From positions 1-46,924 of the forward strand of contig CAILEM010000135.1 in assembly GCA_903833215.1 (NCBI GenBank): a stretch of DNA of 46,924 bases. The letters run 5' to 3'. The position numbers and the translations under genes were made by a program. Shown one piece after another: positions 7,689 through 16,364 of this stretch (positions within the stretch are counted from its first letter, which is position 1; each line of letters starts with the position of its first letter). Below the pieces are notes generated by a model. It was given only the letters and a program-made list of their open reading frames with translations. It had not been told where the DNA came from and searched no databases. The stretch is from an uncultured Armatimonadota bacterium. Lineage in GTDB: Bacteria > Armatimonadota > Fimbriimonadia > Fimbriimonadales > Fimbriimonadaceae.

Positions 7689-9101
7689 ATGCGTTCTACG
7701 CTTCCTGTTGTCGTCATCGTTGGCCGTCCCAACGTCGGTAAAAGCACTTTGTTTAACCGGCTAGTAAGAAAACGCGTAGCCGTTGTGGAGGACACGCCCG
7801 GCATTACACGCGATCGCCTCTATTCCGAAACGGAATGGAACGGTCGTCGGTTCCAAATTGTCGACACTGGCGGCATTGTGTTCCAGGAAGATGATCCCCT
7901 TTCTGAGCAGATCCGAATCCAGGCGAATGTCGCACTCGAAGAAGCCGATATCGTTCTTTTCGTCACCGACACCATCGACGGTGTGAATCCTGACGACCAA
8001 GATCTGGCCAATCGCCTGCGTCCCATCGACAAGCCTGTACTCGTGGTCGTCAACAAGGCTGATAATCCTCAGCGCGATGACTTTGCGAATGAGTTTTATC
8101 GATTAGGTCTCGGCGAGGTCTATCCCGTCTCGGGTCTACATGGCCGTGGCGTGGGTGATCTGATGGACGTGGTGGTGGAGCTCCTGCCGCCAAGCTCCGA
8201 AAAGCGAGACGAGCGAGAAGAAATTCGCGTCGCAATCGTGGGCAGGCCCAATGTCGGAAAGTCTTCGTTGGTCAATGCCTTTACCGGTGAGCAACGAATG
8301 ATTGTGTCCAGCATTGCTGGTACCACCCGGGATGCGATCGACACTGAACTCGAATACAAGGGCGAAAAATTCCGATTGATCGACACCGCCGGTATTCGTC
8401 GACGTGGAAAGATCCAAGGCTCGGTTGAGTACTACATGGTGGATCGTGCCCAAAAGGCGATCGACAAAGCCGACTGTGCCCTCATCGTTGTCGATGGCAG
8501 TGAAGGGCTGACCGATGGCGATAAGCGCATCATGAAGCTGGCGCACGATGCCGGTAAAGCCTGCGTCTTCGCGGTGAACAAGTGGGATACCAAAGAGCCG
8601 CCCGATGGTGAGCCTCGCAAGCTATCGCCGATCAAAAAAGATTTCCTTCGAGTTATCTCTGACGAGATTCCAGAGTTGGCTTATGCAACCGCCGCGTTCA
8701 CATCAGCCAAAGAAAGTGCTGGCCTCGAACCCGTGCTCGATGAGATCTTAAAGGCGCAAGAAGCTTATAGCTTCCGAATTTCGACTGGCCAGCTGAATCG
8801 CCTTATTCATGACGCGACATTTGCGCGACCGTACACCTCCAAAGGACGAGCGCTCAAGGTGTACTACGCGACCCAGGTTTCGACGAGACCTCCAACGTTC
8901 ATGTTGTTCGTGAACGATCCCGATCTACTGCACTTCAGCTATGAGCGATATTTGCTCAACAAGATTCGCGCGACATTCCCTCTCGTGGGAACGCCGGTGA
9001 GAATTCGAACGAAGTCCAGCCACGGAGACAAGGATCTGCCGCATGGCGCGAATAAGCGATCGAAGAAAGGCGTTAAGCCTTCCGTTAAGCCTGCCGAATA
9101 G
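7689..9101 (+). CDS. der: ribosome-assembly GTPase Der (EngA)
   Basis: 470 residues with the diagnostic two tandem GTPase domains. G1 motifs are GRPNVGKST (~residue 12) and GRPNVGKSS (from 185), with switch motifs DTGG and DTAG and NKAD/NKWD specificity loops. A KH-like C-terminal domain follows (~360-445), ending in a basic tail rich in Lys. Der acts on 50S ribosomal subunit maturation in the cytoplasm. The stop codon sits inside a strong stem-loop. Confidence 0.97.
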   Translation: MRSTLPVVVIVGRPNVGKSTLFNRLVRKRVAVVEDTPGITRDRLYSETEWNGRRFQIVDTGGIVFQEDDPLSEQIRIQANVALEEADIVLFVTDTIDGVNPDDQDLANRLRPIDKPVLVVVNKADNPQRDDFANEFYRLGLGEVYPVSGLHGRGVGDLMDVVVELLPPSSEKRDEREEIRVAIVGRPNVGKSSLVNAFTGEQRMIVSSIAGTTRDAIDTELEYKGEKFRLIDTAGIRRRGKIQGSVEYYMVDRAQKAIDKADCALIVVDGSEGLTDGDKRIMKLAHDAGKACVFAVNKWDTKEPPDGEPRKLSPIKKDFLRVISDEIPELAYATAAFTSAKESAGLEPVLDEILKAQEAYSFRISTGQLNRLIHDATFARPYTSKGRALKVYYATQVSTRPPTFMLFVNDPDLLHFSYERYLLNKIRATFPLVGTPVRIRTKSSHGDKDLPHGANKRSKKGVKPSVKPAE

Positions 9102-9122
9102 ATTTTATAAACCTATTCGGCA
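9092..9122 (+). terminator. perfect 10-bp stem-loop containing the der stop codon
   Basis: TGCCGAATAG (9092-9101) pairs perfectly with CTATTCGGCA (9113-9122) around an 11-nt AT-rich loop. The der TAG is the end of the left arm. No T tract follows. Probably the end of the der transcript. Confidence 0.6.
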
Positions 9123-9132
9123 CTTGGGCCGT

Positions 9133-9138
9133 TACACT
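9133..9138 (+). promoter_or_regulatory. TACACT box 7 nt before ATG 9146
   Basis: TACACT-AGGGAAG-ATG. Either a -10 for a leaderless transcript or, less likely, coincidence; AGGGAAG could also be a Shine-Dalgarno if transcription starts further upstream. Confidence 0.35.
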
Positions 9139-9145
9139 AGGGAAG

Positions 9146-9982
9146 ATGCGACGTCTCGACCGATCGAAGCAGCTACCTTATCTCAATGAGTACATCCAGT
9201 ACGCAACGGACTGGCGTGGAGACCATTGGCATGCCCAACTCACATTCAAGACTGTTGGTCTTGGTGCTGGGATCAGTCTTGCCATTGGCGTGGTAACTTC
9301 GCTTGCCGTGCATATCCCGGCAGGAGGCTTCTTAGCCGCTTCATTGGCGTTCTGCGTGTACATGCTGGGGACCTTCGCAATCGACCAAACGAAGCGAGCA
9401 AGAGATACCGACCCGCAAGTCGAACTGCGTCGAGAGGCGAAGCAAGTTGCCCAAAGACTCGAAGCAAGCGTCGGCAAGAAGCGCCTGCATCGAGATCTGA
9501 GTATCGAGGTTTCTTCACTCCTTGAGGAAGCTGCGCGAAATTGGCATCGGGCGCGAATGGCACTCGAGTCGCCATACTGGCGCGCGGCCGACCTTCCCGC
9601 TCATCTGCGCGCGGTGCGTGATCAGTCTCTGTTAGCGATTGATCAGGGCATGCAGGAGATGCTTGTTTTGTTCTCGACTTCGGTCCCCGCCAAGCCAGGA
9701 AATTGGACGTTTAGTGAGGTCGTCGATGAGGTGATGGGCCAGGACATGCTCACCACGCGCGGTCGAGTCGAACACCTATCTCCGTTTTACGATCAAGGGC
9801 GAGGGGTAGCAGGCAAGCTGCACGAGATGGCGGATCAGGTTGAGACCATTTCGCGTCAGTTGGCGAGCCAAGAGTTGATCACAGGTGCCCCCAAGCCCGG
9901 CACCGCCCTCGAATCCACTCTCGCCGAGCTTCGGCAACTGAAGCAGGCGGAAGATGAGTTGAGGCAAGAGCTTAGGGGTTAG
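9146..9982 (+). CDS. unknown protein with two membrane segments and a coiled-coil tail
   Basis: 278 residues, family not recognised. Two hydrophobic helices (~35-57 and ~59-75, the second ending YMLGTFAID) follow a short cytoplasmic N-terminus. The rest is mostly helical and charged (~80-278), with coiled-coil-like stretches at 85-130 and 215-278 (heptads LAELRQLKQAEDELRQEL). It could scaffold something at the inner membrane, but there is no catalytic motif. Monocistronic between der and a repeat-containing spacer. Confidence 0.7.
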   Translation: MRRLDRSKQLPYLNEYIQYATDWRGDHWHAQLTFKTVGLGAGISLAIGVVTSLAVHIPAGGFLAASLAFCVYMLGTFAIDQTKRARDTDPQVELRREAKQVAQRLEASVGKKRLHRDLSIEVSSLLEEAARNWHRARMALESPYWRAADLPAHLRAVRDQSLLAIDQGMQEMLVLFSTSVPAKPGNWTFSEVVDEVMGQDMLTTRGRVEHLSPFYDQGRGVAGKLHEMADQVETISRQLASQELITGAPKPGTALESTLAELRQLKQAEDELRQELRG

Positions 9983-9988
9983 TCGCAA

Positions 9989-10291
9989 GAGAGGCCATCG
10001 GTGGCGGCGTGCTCCCTCTGGTTCGAGAGTCTTGGGCTTCCGAATTAGGTGCTATTGGTCGACGGCCGGGACGTTGGCCTTTCGATTGCACAGGAGCTTG
10101 ACGCCACTGCTGCCCTCGCTCGCGTCAACGCTGGAGAGACCATCGGTGGCGCGTTGCTCCGGTCGATTAGAGAGTCTGCGGCCTTGAATGTGCCTTCAGA
10201 ACACGGAGTCCCGACACCCTTGTGAACCGGATTTGCCCTCCAAACCTCGAACGCTAAGACTCGAGAGAGGCCACCGCTGGCGCATTTCTCC
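9989..10291. repeat. three degenerate copies of a ~27-bp motif in a gene-free spacer
   Basis: The 423-bp stretch 9983-10405 has no convincing gene. It holds three related segments: 9989-10015, 10134-10160 and 10265-10291. The shared pattern is GAGAGRCCAYCGSTGGCG followed by a C/T-rich CTCC end. Copies 2 and 3 are also both preceded by AACGCT. Spacing is 145 and 131 nt. The open frame at 10188-10508 overlaps the beta-helix gene and looks like a chance frame. Origin unknown: decayed tandem duplication or an interspersed element. Confidence 0.5.
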
Positions 10292-10405
10292 GGCGGAAAC
10301 CAAGTTGCTCGAAGTACGAGAGGTACTCAGCCGGATGCATGATACGCCCGCTCTCCTGCACCGCGCCACCAGCAGCAATCAGCGTGGTTCCGCAAAGGCC
10401 CCAAG

Positions 10406-10424
10406 CCTAGCGTTTCGCGCTAGG
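10406..10424 (-). terminator. perfect 7-bp stem-loop at the stop codon of the beta-helix gene
   Basis: CCTAGCG and CGCTAGG enclose TTTCG (plus-strand reading). The minus-strand TAG stop (10407-10409) is in the stem. No U tract follows on the minus strand. Confidence 0.55.
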
Positions 10425-12752
10425 TTTCAGGCTCACCTTCAACATCGCATATCCATCGATCTGGAAGTGCTCGACTCGAATCTTGTGCTTCGTTGCATCA
10501 AGACGTAGCGGAGCGGTGTATAGGGTTGGGCCCTGATACTTCCATGCGTTTGTGACGGCTGCCTTGCCGTCGACCCAAACTCGGGCGCCGTCGTCGGTGG
10601 TTACTTCCAGTGTGTAATTCCCGGCGGGAACGCTAAAGCTGCCATCGCAAATGGTTGCGAAGTGATCATTACCGGTGGCAGGGTCAAATGAGGCGCCCGC
10701 GAAGTCAAGCTTCGAAAGGTGGAGGTTCTTGATTGGCGTTCCAGAGATCAACGACTTGAAATCGTCAGCCTTGGTTCTTGGGTCGTTGGTCGCATCCCAC
10801 TTGAAGAATTTCACGTTCCAGTCGATTGGAGCGAAGAACTCGCTGAAACCGAACTTGACCGGCTTACCGGCGGGGGTTGCGATGCCACGGTGATCTACAG
10901 TTGCGGCACCTTTGTATTCCAACTGAATCTCGGTTTTGGTCGCCTGACTTGCGGGGAGATCAATATCAACAAAGCCTGGGACATCGCCCGATGTCTTCGA
11001 GAGGGCAAGGACTCCTGACTTCGCGAGTAGGCGCCAATGACCTACTGGACCCAAGATCTCGAATCGTCGACGTGCGACCCCTGCAGGGGCATTCGGGAGC
11101 TTTTCTCTGGCCCACAGCTTGGGAGAGTGGAAATCGTATGGTCCCCACTTGTCGACGAGGATATAGCGTTGACCTTTGAGTCCGCCTTTTTTGAGGAAGG
11201 CGCTAGGCGTGCTGGCCACCTGTTTGAGGGAAACGGGTGCACCGAGTTTCTTTTCGGCAATCAAACGATTCAGGTCTTGGAGACCAGCAGTGGGAGTCCA
11301 AGGCAAGTCGAGGCGGTGTAGATACTCGCTCACATTGTTGCTGGTTCCTGGGAGCGGTTGGCCACCGGGTGTGATGGTTCGCGGAGCCGCCTTACCTGGC
11401 GTAACGCTTCCCAGATCGAAGGTGCTTCCCGTGTTAACTCCTGCTTCCTTTAAGGCGGAGACGCATTGAAGGAACTGGTTTTCGGCCACGTGGGCACGAT
11501 GGGTGTTGCGAATCGAAATCGCGGGACCAGCACTGCGATCAAACACGTTACGCACGATCTGGTAGTCGCGGCTGTCAGTGTCGTGATACTTGCCATATCC
11601 CCAATTCTTGTCTGTAATCGGGTCCTGCCAAAGATTGATGGCGGTGTTCTCACGGATGAACTGGTTGCCCGTAATCGAGATATCTTGGCCATGCTCGATG
11701 GCGATCGACTCGCCGTTGAAGCCAAAAGTGTTGTCCTTGATCTGGGTGTCAAACGAATAGCCACCCCACACGCCATGCCAGCATTCGACCAGCTTGTTTC
11801 GGATGAACGCATTGCTGCTGAAGGTGGCTTCGATCGCGTTGCAGGGGGAATGGCTGAAGTCGTTGCCGTAGAGTACGTTGCCGTTGCATCCGCCCTTTCC
11901 GGTGTCCATCATCGTTTGCCCTGCCCACAGGAAGAACCCGTCACCGCCGTGGGTCACTGAGTTGAAGGCGAAGAGATTGTTGTTGCAGAGTTCGAAGATT
12001 AGGATTCCTGCGGAGTCCTGCCCTCGGTTGTAGACGCCATAAGAGAACCCGCGAACGCACCAGTCCATCTTGTTGAACTCGATACGGTTGTTGGACGATC
12101 GGTACATTCCCAGACCAATTCCGCTCAGGAATGAGAAATTGTTGTTGGTAACCTTGCCACCGTTCGATCGGTTGAGCATAAGACCGCACTGGCCGCCAAC
12201 GGCTCGCGTGCCTTTCACCTCGAACTTATTGCAGCCGTCGAGGTACATCGCTGCGCCATAACGGAACCACTCGCCATTCTCGTTGTGGTGGTAGCTCTGC
12301 CAATCGCTTTCGTCCTCTTTGTCAGGAGTCGACATCAGGCGTTGTTTCCAGTTGTAGGAAAAGTCGCTATTGAGGATGCGCAACCCGTTGCAGTGCGAAG
12401 CGAGGAGCCCGACCATGTAGCCATGGACATGAAGGTTCTTGATCGTGATGTTGTTCCCGATGACCTGAATGGCGAGCCCCTTGCGCTCATCCGGCTCTGT
12501 CGTCGCCGGAGTTCCTCGCAGGACTGCATCGTGAAAGTCCACGGTGAGGTTGTTTCCACGAATCACGATGGCTGGTGTCAGTGCCGGGATCTGTTCGTCG
12601 CCCGCCTTTTTCACACCCTGCTTGGTTGGAAGCAGATATTCCTTCGCGGTCACGACGCAACTCTTCGAAATGACAAGACCATTCTTGAGAGGCACGGTCG
12701 TCGATGACGGTGCCGAAAGCAAAACGAGTGCTGCACTCGCAATCAAAAGCAT
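10407..12752 (-). CDS. secreted right-handed beta-helix protein with PA14-like end
   Basis: 781 residues from ATG 12752 (MLLIASAALVLLSAP signal peptide). Upstream in-frame codons up to 12914 lack membrane-targeting sense, and a TACACT box lies 6 nt before this ATG. Residues ~30-430 are repeated short beta-strand turns rich in N-N and G (GNNITIKNLHVHG, SNNRIEFNKMDWC, GNQFIRENTAINLW), the NosD/pectate-lyase-like parallel beta-helix pattern. The C-terminus (~700-775; YTLEVTTDDGARVWVDGKA) resembles a PA14 carbohydrate-binding domain. Probably a polysaccharide lyase, hydrolase or binding protein; catalytic residues cannot be assigned. Extracellular or periplasmic. Confidence 0.8.
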   Translation of the reverse strand: MLLIASAALVLLSAPSSTTVPLKNGLVISKSCVVTAKEYLLPTKQGVKKAGDEQIPALTPAIVIRGNNLTVDFHDAVLRGTPATTEPDERKGLAIQVIGNNITIKNLHVHGYMVGLLASHCNGLRILNSDFSYNWKQRLMSTPDKEDESDWQSYHHNENGEWFRYGAAMYLDGCNKFEVKGTRAVGGQCGLMLNRSNGGKVTNNNFSFLSGIGLGMYRSSNNRIEFNKMDWCVRGFSYGVYNRGQDSAGILIFELCNNNLFAFNSVTHGGDGFFLWAGQTMMDTGKGGCNGNVLYGNDFSHSPCNAIEATFSSNAFIRNKLVECWHGVWGGYSFDTQIKDNTFGFNGESIAIEHGQDISITGNQFIRENTAINLWQDPITDKNWGYGKYHDTDSRDYQIVRNVFDRSAGPAISIRNTHRAHVAENQFLQCVSALKEAGVNTGSTFDLGSVTPGKAAPRTITPGGQPLPGTSNNVSEYLHRLDLPWTPTAGLQDLNRLIAEKKLGAPVSLKQVASTPSAFLKKGGLKGQRYILVDKWGPYDFHSPKLWAREKLPNAPAGVARRRFEILGPVGHWRLLAKSGVLALSKTSGDVPGFVDIDLPASQATKTEIQLEYKGAATVDHRGIATPAGKPVKFGFSEFFAPIDWNVKFFKWDATNDPRTKADDFKSLISGTPIKNLHLSKLDFAGASFDPATGNDHFATICDGSFSVPAGNYTLEVTTDDGARVWVDGKAAVTNAWKYQGPTLYTAPLRLDATKHKIRVEHFQIDGYAMLKVSLKPSAKR

Positions 12753-12758
12753 GTGCGT

Positions 12759-12764
12759 AGTGTA
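12759..12764 (-). promoter_or_regulatory. TACACT box 6 nt before ATG 12752
   Basis: Minus-strand TACACT-ACGCAC-ATG; supports ATG 12752 and a leaderless mRNA for the beta-helix gene. Confidence 0.4.
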
Positions 12765-12799
12765 CATCTGTGGGCTCGTCGCTTCGATGATCGTCCTTC

Positions 12800-12818
12800 G
12801 AACGTGTCTTGCACGTTC
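12800..12818. promoter_or_regulatory. 7-bp-arm inverted repeat upstream of the beta-helix gene
   Basis: GAACGTG-TCTTG-CACGTTC, perfect arms. Centred about 45 bp upstream of the -10 box, so a plausible operator or activator site for the beta-helix gene. The regulator is unknown. Confidence 0.35.
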
Positions 12819-13298
12819 CTTCGTTTTATGCTGGTCCATAGCTGGGTTGGGCGCTCGCACCGATTGGTGCTGTCTCTCCCCGCCGTCCCGAACCGTCGCT
12901 TTTTCGTTCGTCATCGATGGACGCGCGCCAAACTCACCCCTTCGGGCTCAGACAGTGGCGCGCTGACTGCCCAAAGCCAAGCGAACGGCGACGATTATGG
13001 ACGTCGGAGGGCCCGTCCACCGTAGCTCTGCGAAGGAGGGAGACGAGTTGGACTTTCCCATCCGGACCCTGCGGGTCGTTGTTCGTTCCGCGGTTGTATC
13101 TGAGATGCTGAACCTACGTGAATGCATTCGGTACGCGCAGATGCCGGATCATCCAAGAAGTGCCCTTGATATTGGGCAGCAGGTAAGCCTTACTGTGCAG
13201 ACCAATGGCGTGATGGGATGCATCTGCTATACGTGGCAGACACCGTTTATTCGAGGGGGTATCCTAACTTGGTGGGTCGGCTTCAGAAGTCTTCGTCT
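12819..13298. other. gene-poor divergent spacer
   Basis: Roughly 480 bp with no convincing coding frame; the 149-residue frame at 12997-13446 has no recognisable features and overlaps the next gene. It holds an 8-bp inverted repeat (GCGCGCCA at 12923-12930 with TGGCGCGC at 12956-12963) and a perfect palindrome GAATGCATTC at 13120-13129. No structured RNA family was recognised. Confidence 0.4.
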
Positions 13299-13424
13299 AT
13301 GCGCCGAGAGCGATTCCCTTGGGTGTTGCTTTTTGTCTTGCTTGCGACGATTTACCTCTTCTGGATACTCCCCGCCCAACTCGGATCTCGCCCGGTCGAT
13401 GTCCATTTTCCGAAGCAGGTTTAG
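13299..13424 (+). CDS. possible 41-residue single-pass membrane protein
   Basis: MRRERFPWVLLFVLLATIYL... is a basic N-terminus followed by one strongly hydrophobic helix (~8-27) and a short polar tail ending FPKQV. The frame is open back to 13170, so ATG 13218 (68 residues) is an alternative start. It ends 18 nt before the YchF-like gene on the same strand. No homologue recognised and no good ribosome site. Confidence 0.35.
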   Translation: MRRERFPWVLLFVLLATIYLFWILPAQLGSRPVDVHFPKQV

Positions 13425-13442
13425 GCTTCAAGAACCGTCGTT

Positions 13443-14498
13443 ATGAAAGTTGCTCTCATCGGATATGGCTCTAGTGGCCGCAGTACGCTTTATCGCGCTG
13501 CAGCCAGGGGATTGGCGAAAGGGGACGTCACTGCGGTGCCGGTACCGGACGAGCGGTTTGATCAAATCGTTGCCCAAGTTAAGCCGAAGAAGCAAACTCC
13601 GGCAACGGTGATTTTGCATGACGACCTCGACCCGATTCAGGGTGGTGGAAAGGCGTTTTCGCTCAAGCTGATCGATAGTGCCAAGAAAGCAGAGATCTTG
13701 CTGCACGTCGTACGAGGCTTCGAGTCACCGGTTGTTCCGTACTTCGACACAGTAGACCCTGTGCGCGATCAGGATGCGATTGACGTTGAATTGGTACTCG
13801 CCGACCTTCAAATCGTCGAAAATCGCTTGGAACGACTGAAAAAATCAGCAACTCTCAAGACTTCCGGTTCTCCCGATTATATGGAGAACGACCTCTTCAC
13901 GCGCATTAAGGAGCCGCTCGAGAATGGTCAGGCCATTCGAGCGATGGACCTTTCCGAAGACGATCAAGCGATCGTTCGGAATCACCAATTCCTGAGCGCG
14001 AAGCCGATGGTTGTTGCGTACAACGTCTCCGAGGCAGAAGCAGCAAACCCATCCGACCGCCTCAAGAAGCAGATTGCGGAGTTGAAGGAGCGTGGCACAC
14101 CCGCCTTCACCGTTTGTGCGACGATTGAAGAGGAGATTGCCGAACTCGATCCTGCCGATCAAGCCGAGTTCCTTCAGGATCTCGGTCTGACCGAGCCGGC
14201 GAGCGCCCGGGTGATTCGTGCGACTTACGATGCACTTGGACTCATCACCTTCTTCACCGCAGGCGAAAACGATACGCGCGCCTGGGCACTGAAGAAGGGT
14301 AGTAACGCACTGAAAGCGGCCGCAACGATTCACAACGATATCGCCAAAGGTTTCATCCGCGCCGAGATCGTGCATTACGAGGAATACTTGGCAGCAGGAT
14401 CGCTTGATGCCGCCTACTCGGCAGGAAAGATGACCCTCGAAGGCAAAGAATATGTGATGCGAGATGGAGATCTCATCCACATTCGAAACAAGAGTTAG
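13443..14498 (+). CDS. YchF/Obg-family ATPase-like protein with altered P-loop
   Basis: 351 residues. The C-terminal half matches YchF closely: LGLITFFTAGENDTRAW starts the TGS domain, followed by KGFIRAEIVHYEEY and an EGKEYVMRDGDLIHIR end. The N-terminal nucleotide site is altered: the P-loop is G7-YGSS-G12-R13-S14-T15 (Lys replaced by Arg), and the usual DxAGLVKGAS switch segment is replaced by HDDLDPIQGGGKAFS. The NxxE motif (YNVSEAE), which gives YchF its ATP preference, remains. YchF binds ribosomes and is redox-regulated in other bacteria. This copy may bind but not hydrolyse nucleotide. Stands alone; mlaE follows 37 nt later. Confidence 0.85.
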   Translation: MKVALIGYGSSGRSTLYRAAARGLAKGDVTAVPVPDERFDQIVAQVKPKKQTPATVILHDDLDPIQGGGKAFSLKLIDSAKKAEILLHVVRGFESPVVPYFDTVDPVRDQDAIDVELVLADLQIVENRLERLKKSATLKTSGSPDYMENDLFTRIKEPLENGQAIRAMDLSEDDQAIVRNHQFLSAKPMVVAYNVSEAEAANPSDRLKKQIAELKERGTPAFTVCATIEEEIAELDPADQAEFLQDLGLTEPASARVIRATYDALGLITFFTAGENDTRAWALKKGSNALKAAATIHNDIAKGFIRAEIVHYEEYLAAGSLDAAYSAGKMTLEGKEYVMRDGDLIHIRNKS

Positions 14499-14535
14499 GG
14501 CAGCGCACTTCAATTCGCTGTCATGATATGACGTC

Positions 14536-15315
14536 ATGGCCACGAAGCCTCAGTCTATATGGGCTCCGATCACCGTGCCGGTGATGTCCTTCCTCACGTT
14601 TACGGGTGAAGTCGGCATGATCTTCGCGGATGCGGTCAAACGCTGCCTGCGACCACCATTCGAACTCGAAGAGACGATCAACCAGATGGCATTCATCGGG
14701 GTTGCTTCTGTGCCAATCGTTGCCTTAACCGGCTTCTTCTCGGGGGCAGTTCTTTCGCTGTATCTCTCGCAGCTTCTCACCGAGTACCACGCGACTTCCT
14801 TCGTCGGCGCAACGATCGGATTGACCGTTACGCGCGAAATCGGGCCCGTTATTGCCGGGATCATGGTTGCGGCTCGATGCGGTTCGGCGATGGCAGCCCA
14901 AATCGGCACGATGAAGGTAACTGAGCAGATGGATGCCCTTCGAATGCTCAGCGTTCATCCCACCAATTATTTGGTCATTCCAAGAATTATCGCTGGCATC
15001 ACCATGCTCCCCGTGCTTGCGTTGGTGTGTATGTGGTCGGGAGTCGTAGGTGGTCTCATTATTGCGGGCACCGAGCATGTGCCGTACGCGGTCTTCATGC
15101 ACTCAGTGACTCACTACGTTCAGCCCGCTGACATCATGCGTGGCTTGGTCAAAACTCCCTTCTTCGGCCTTATCACCGCTTTAGTCGCCAGCCAGCAAGG
15201 TATGCGGACAACGGACGGGGCAGTCGGCGTCGGTCGATCCACCACGAACACTGTCGTGGTTTCGATGATCCTCATCTACATCACGAACTTCTTGATCGCT
15301 CGAATGCTCTACTGA
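14536..15315 (+). CDS. mlaE: MlaE-family permease (lipid transport, YrbE)
   Basis: 259 residues with the MlaE fold: an N-terminal amphipathic segment, then about five membrane helices, with the signature [31 protein letters not shown] region and late [12 protein letters not shown]. In Mla systems this permease pairs with an ATPase (MlaF) and an MCE protein (MlaD) to move phospholipids between inner and outer membranes. Neither partner is adjacent. The start codon lies in a palindrome ATGACGTCAT (14528-14537). The last 7 nt overlap the convergent ruvB end. Confidence 0.9.
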   Translation: MATKPQSIWAPITVPVMSFLTFTGEVGMIFADAVKRCLRPPFELEETINQMAFIGVASVPIVALTGFFSGAVLSLYLSQLLTEYHATSFVGATIGLTVTREIGPVIAGIMVAARCGSAMAAQIGTMKVTEQMDALRMLSVHPTNYLVIPRIIAGITMLPVLALVCMWSGVVGGLIIAGTEHVPYAVFMHSVTHYVQPADIMRGLVKTPFFGLITALVASQQGMRTTDGAVGVGRSTTNTVVVSMILIYITNFLIARMLY

Positions 15316-16352
15316 GCTTCCGGTTCGTCGAATTCCAACTCTGGTGTTTCTACTCGCTTGGGTGGTTTTAACCCAAGTTGCTTGTAGGCCATGTCGGTCG
15401 CGACACGCCCTCTAGGGGTGCGCTGAAGCATTCCGATTTGCAGCAGGTACGGCTCATACACATCCTCAATCGTTGTGGAGTCTTCTCCCGTGCTTGCGGC
15501 AAGGGTTTCGAGACCGACGGGGCCACCACGATATCGCTCGATCATGATGCGCAAGAGCGTCAGGTCAATACGATCAAGACCTAGTGCGTCAATCTCAAGT
15601 GCCTTGCACGCCTTGGCGGTGATGTGACGATCGATTGACGGCAGGTCTTCGACCTGAGCGAAGTCTCGCACGCGGCGCAGAATTCGGTTGGCAATTCGAG
15701 GTGTGCCACGGGCTCGACGCGCGATTTCATCGGCACCGCTTTGGTCGATTTTGTAGCCCAAGATGCCTGCCGAGCGGGTGATGATCTCGTAAAGCGCTTG
15801 GTGATCGTAAAACTGGAAGTGGGAGATGATCCCGAATCGGTCTCGAAGGGGACCGGTGAGCAAGCCTTGCCGAGTGGTGGCGCCAACGACGGTGAATCGA
15901 GGCACGTCCAACCGGATCGATCGTGCAGCCGGCCCCTTGCCGATCATGATGTCCACCTTCGCATCTTCCATTGCGGGGTAGAGAATCTCTTCCACAGGGC
16001 GGCTCAGACGGTGGATCTCGTCGATGAACAGCACTGCTCCTGGGTCGAGGTTGGTGAGAATGCCGACGAGGTCACCGGGTCGATCGATGGCGGGGCCTGA
16101 GGTGATGTGTAACGTGGCATTCATCTCATTGGCGATGATATGGGCCAGGGTGGTTTTGCCGAGGCCGGGAGGTCCGTACAGCAAGACGTGATCAAGAGGT
16201 TCATCTCGCTGCTGGGCGGCTTTCATGAACACCGCCAGGTTCACTTTCATCTGCTCTTGGCCGATGAATTCGCGCAGAAGTTTGGGGCGCAGCGATAAGT
16301 CGAGGGCTCGGTCTTCGGCAATCTTCTCAGGATTTAGGTCGTTATCTCGCAT
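15309..16352 (-). CDS. ruvB: Holliday junction branch-migration helicase RuvB
   Basis: 347 residues. AAA+ ATPase with Walker [10 protein letters not shown], Walker B FIDEIHR, the RuvB-specific [12 protein letters not shown], sensor GATTRQG and the arginine finger region GPLRDRFG. The C-terminal winged helix carries [12 protein letters not shown]. It forms the hexameric motor driving branch migration with RuvA. It follows ruvA by 12 nt. RuvC is not in the window. Confidence 0.98.
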   Translation of the reverse strand: MRDNDLNPEKIAEDRALDLSLRPKLLREFIGQEQMKVNLAVFMKAAQQRDEPLDHVLLYGPPGLGKTTLAHIIANEMNATLHITSGPAIDRPGDLVGILTNLDPGAVLFIDEIHRLSRPVEEILYPAMEDAKVDIMIGKGPAARSIRLDVPRFTVVGATTRQGLLTGPLRDRFGIISHFQFYDHQALYEIITRSAGILGYKIDQSGADEIARRARGTPRIANRILRRVRDFAQVEDLPSIDRHITAKACKALEIDALGLDRIDLTLLRIMIERYRGGPVGLETLAASTGEDSTTIEDVYEPYLLQIGMLQRTPRGRVATDMAYKQLGLKPPKRVETPELEFDEPEAQ

Positions 16353-16364
16353 TAAAATTCGTTA

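Noticed and set aside
10188-10508. 106-residue plus-strand frame over the spacer and the beta-helix gene end
   Set aside because: Overlaps a real gene antisense, has no motif, and its composition is that of a chance frame.
12819-13298. Housekeeping structured RNA (SRP, RNase P or tmRNA)
   Set aside because: The diagnostic conserved motifs of these RNAs were looked for on both strands and not found.
12997-13446. 149-residue frame before the YchF-like gene
   Set aside because: No homology-like features and it overlaps the smaller hydrophobic frame in another phase and the ychF start.
14522-14529. -10 box at mlaE
   Set aside because: TGATAT at 6 nt from ATG does not fit TAnnnT, and CATGAT is at 8 nt; not counted in the leaderless set.
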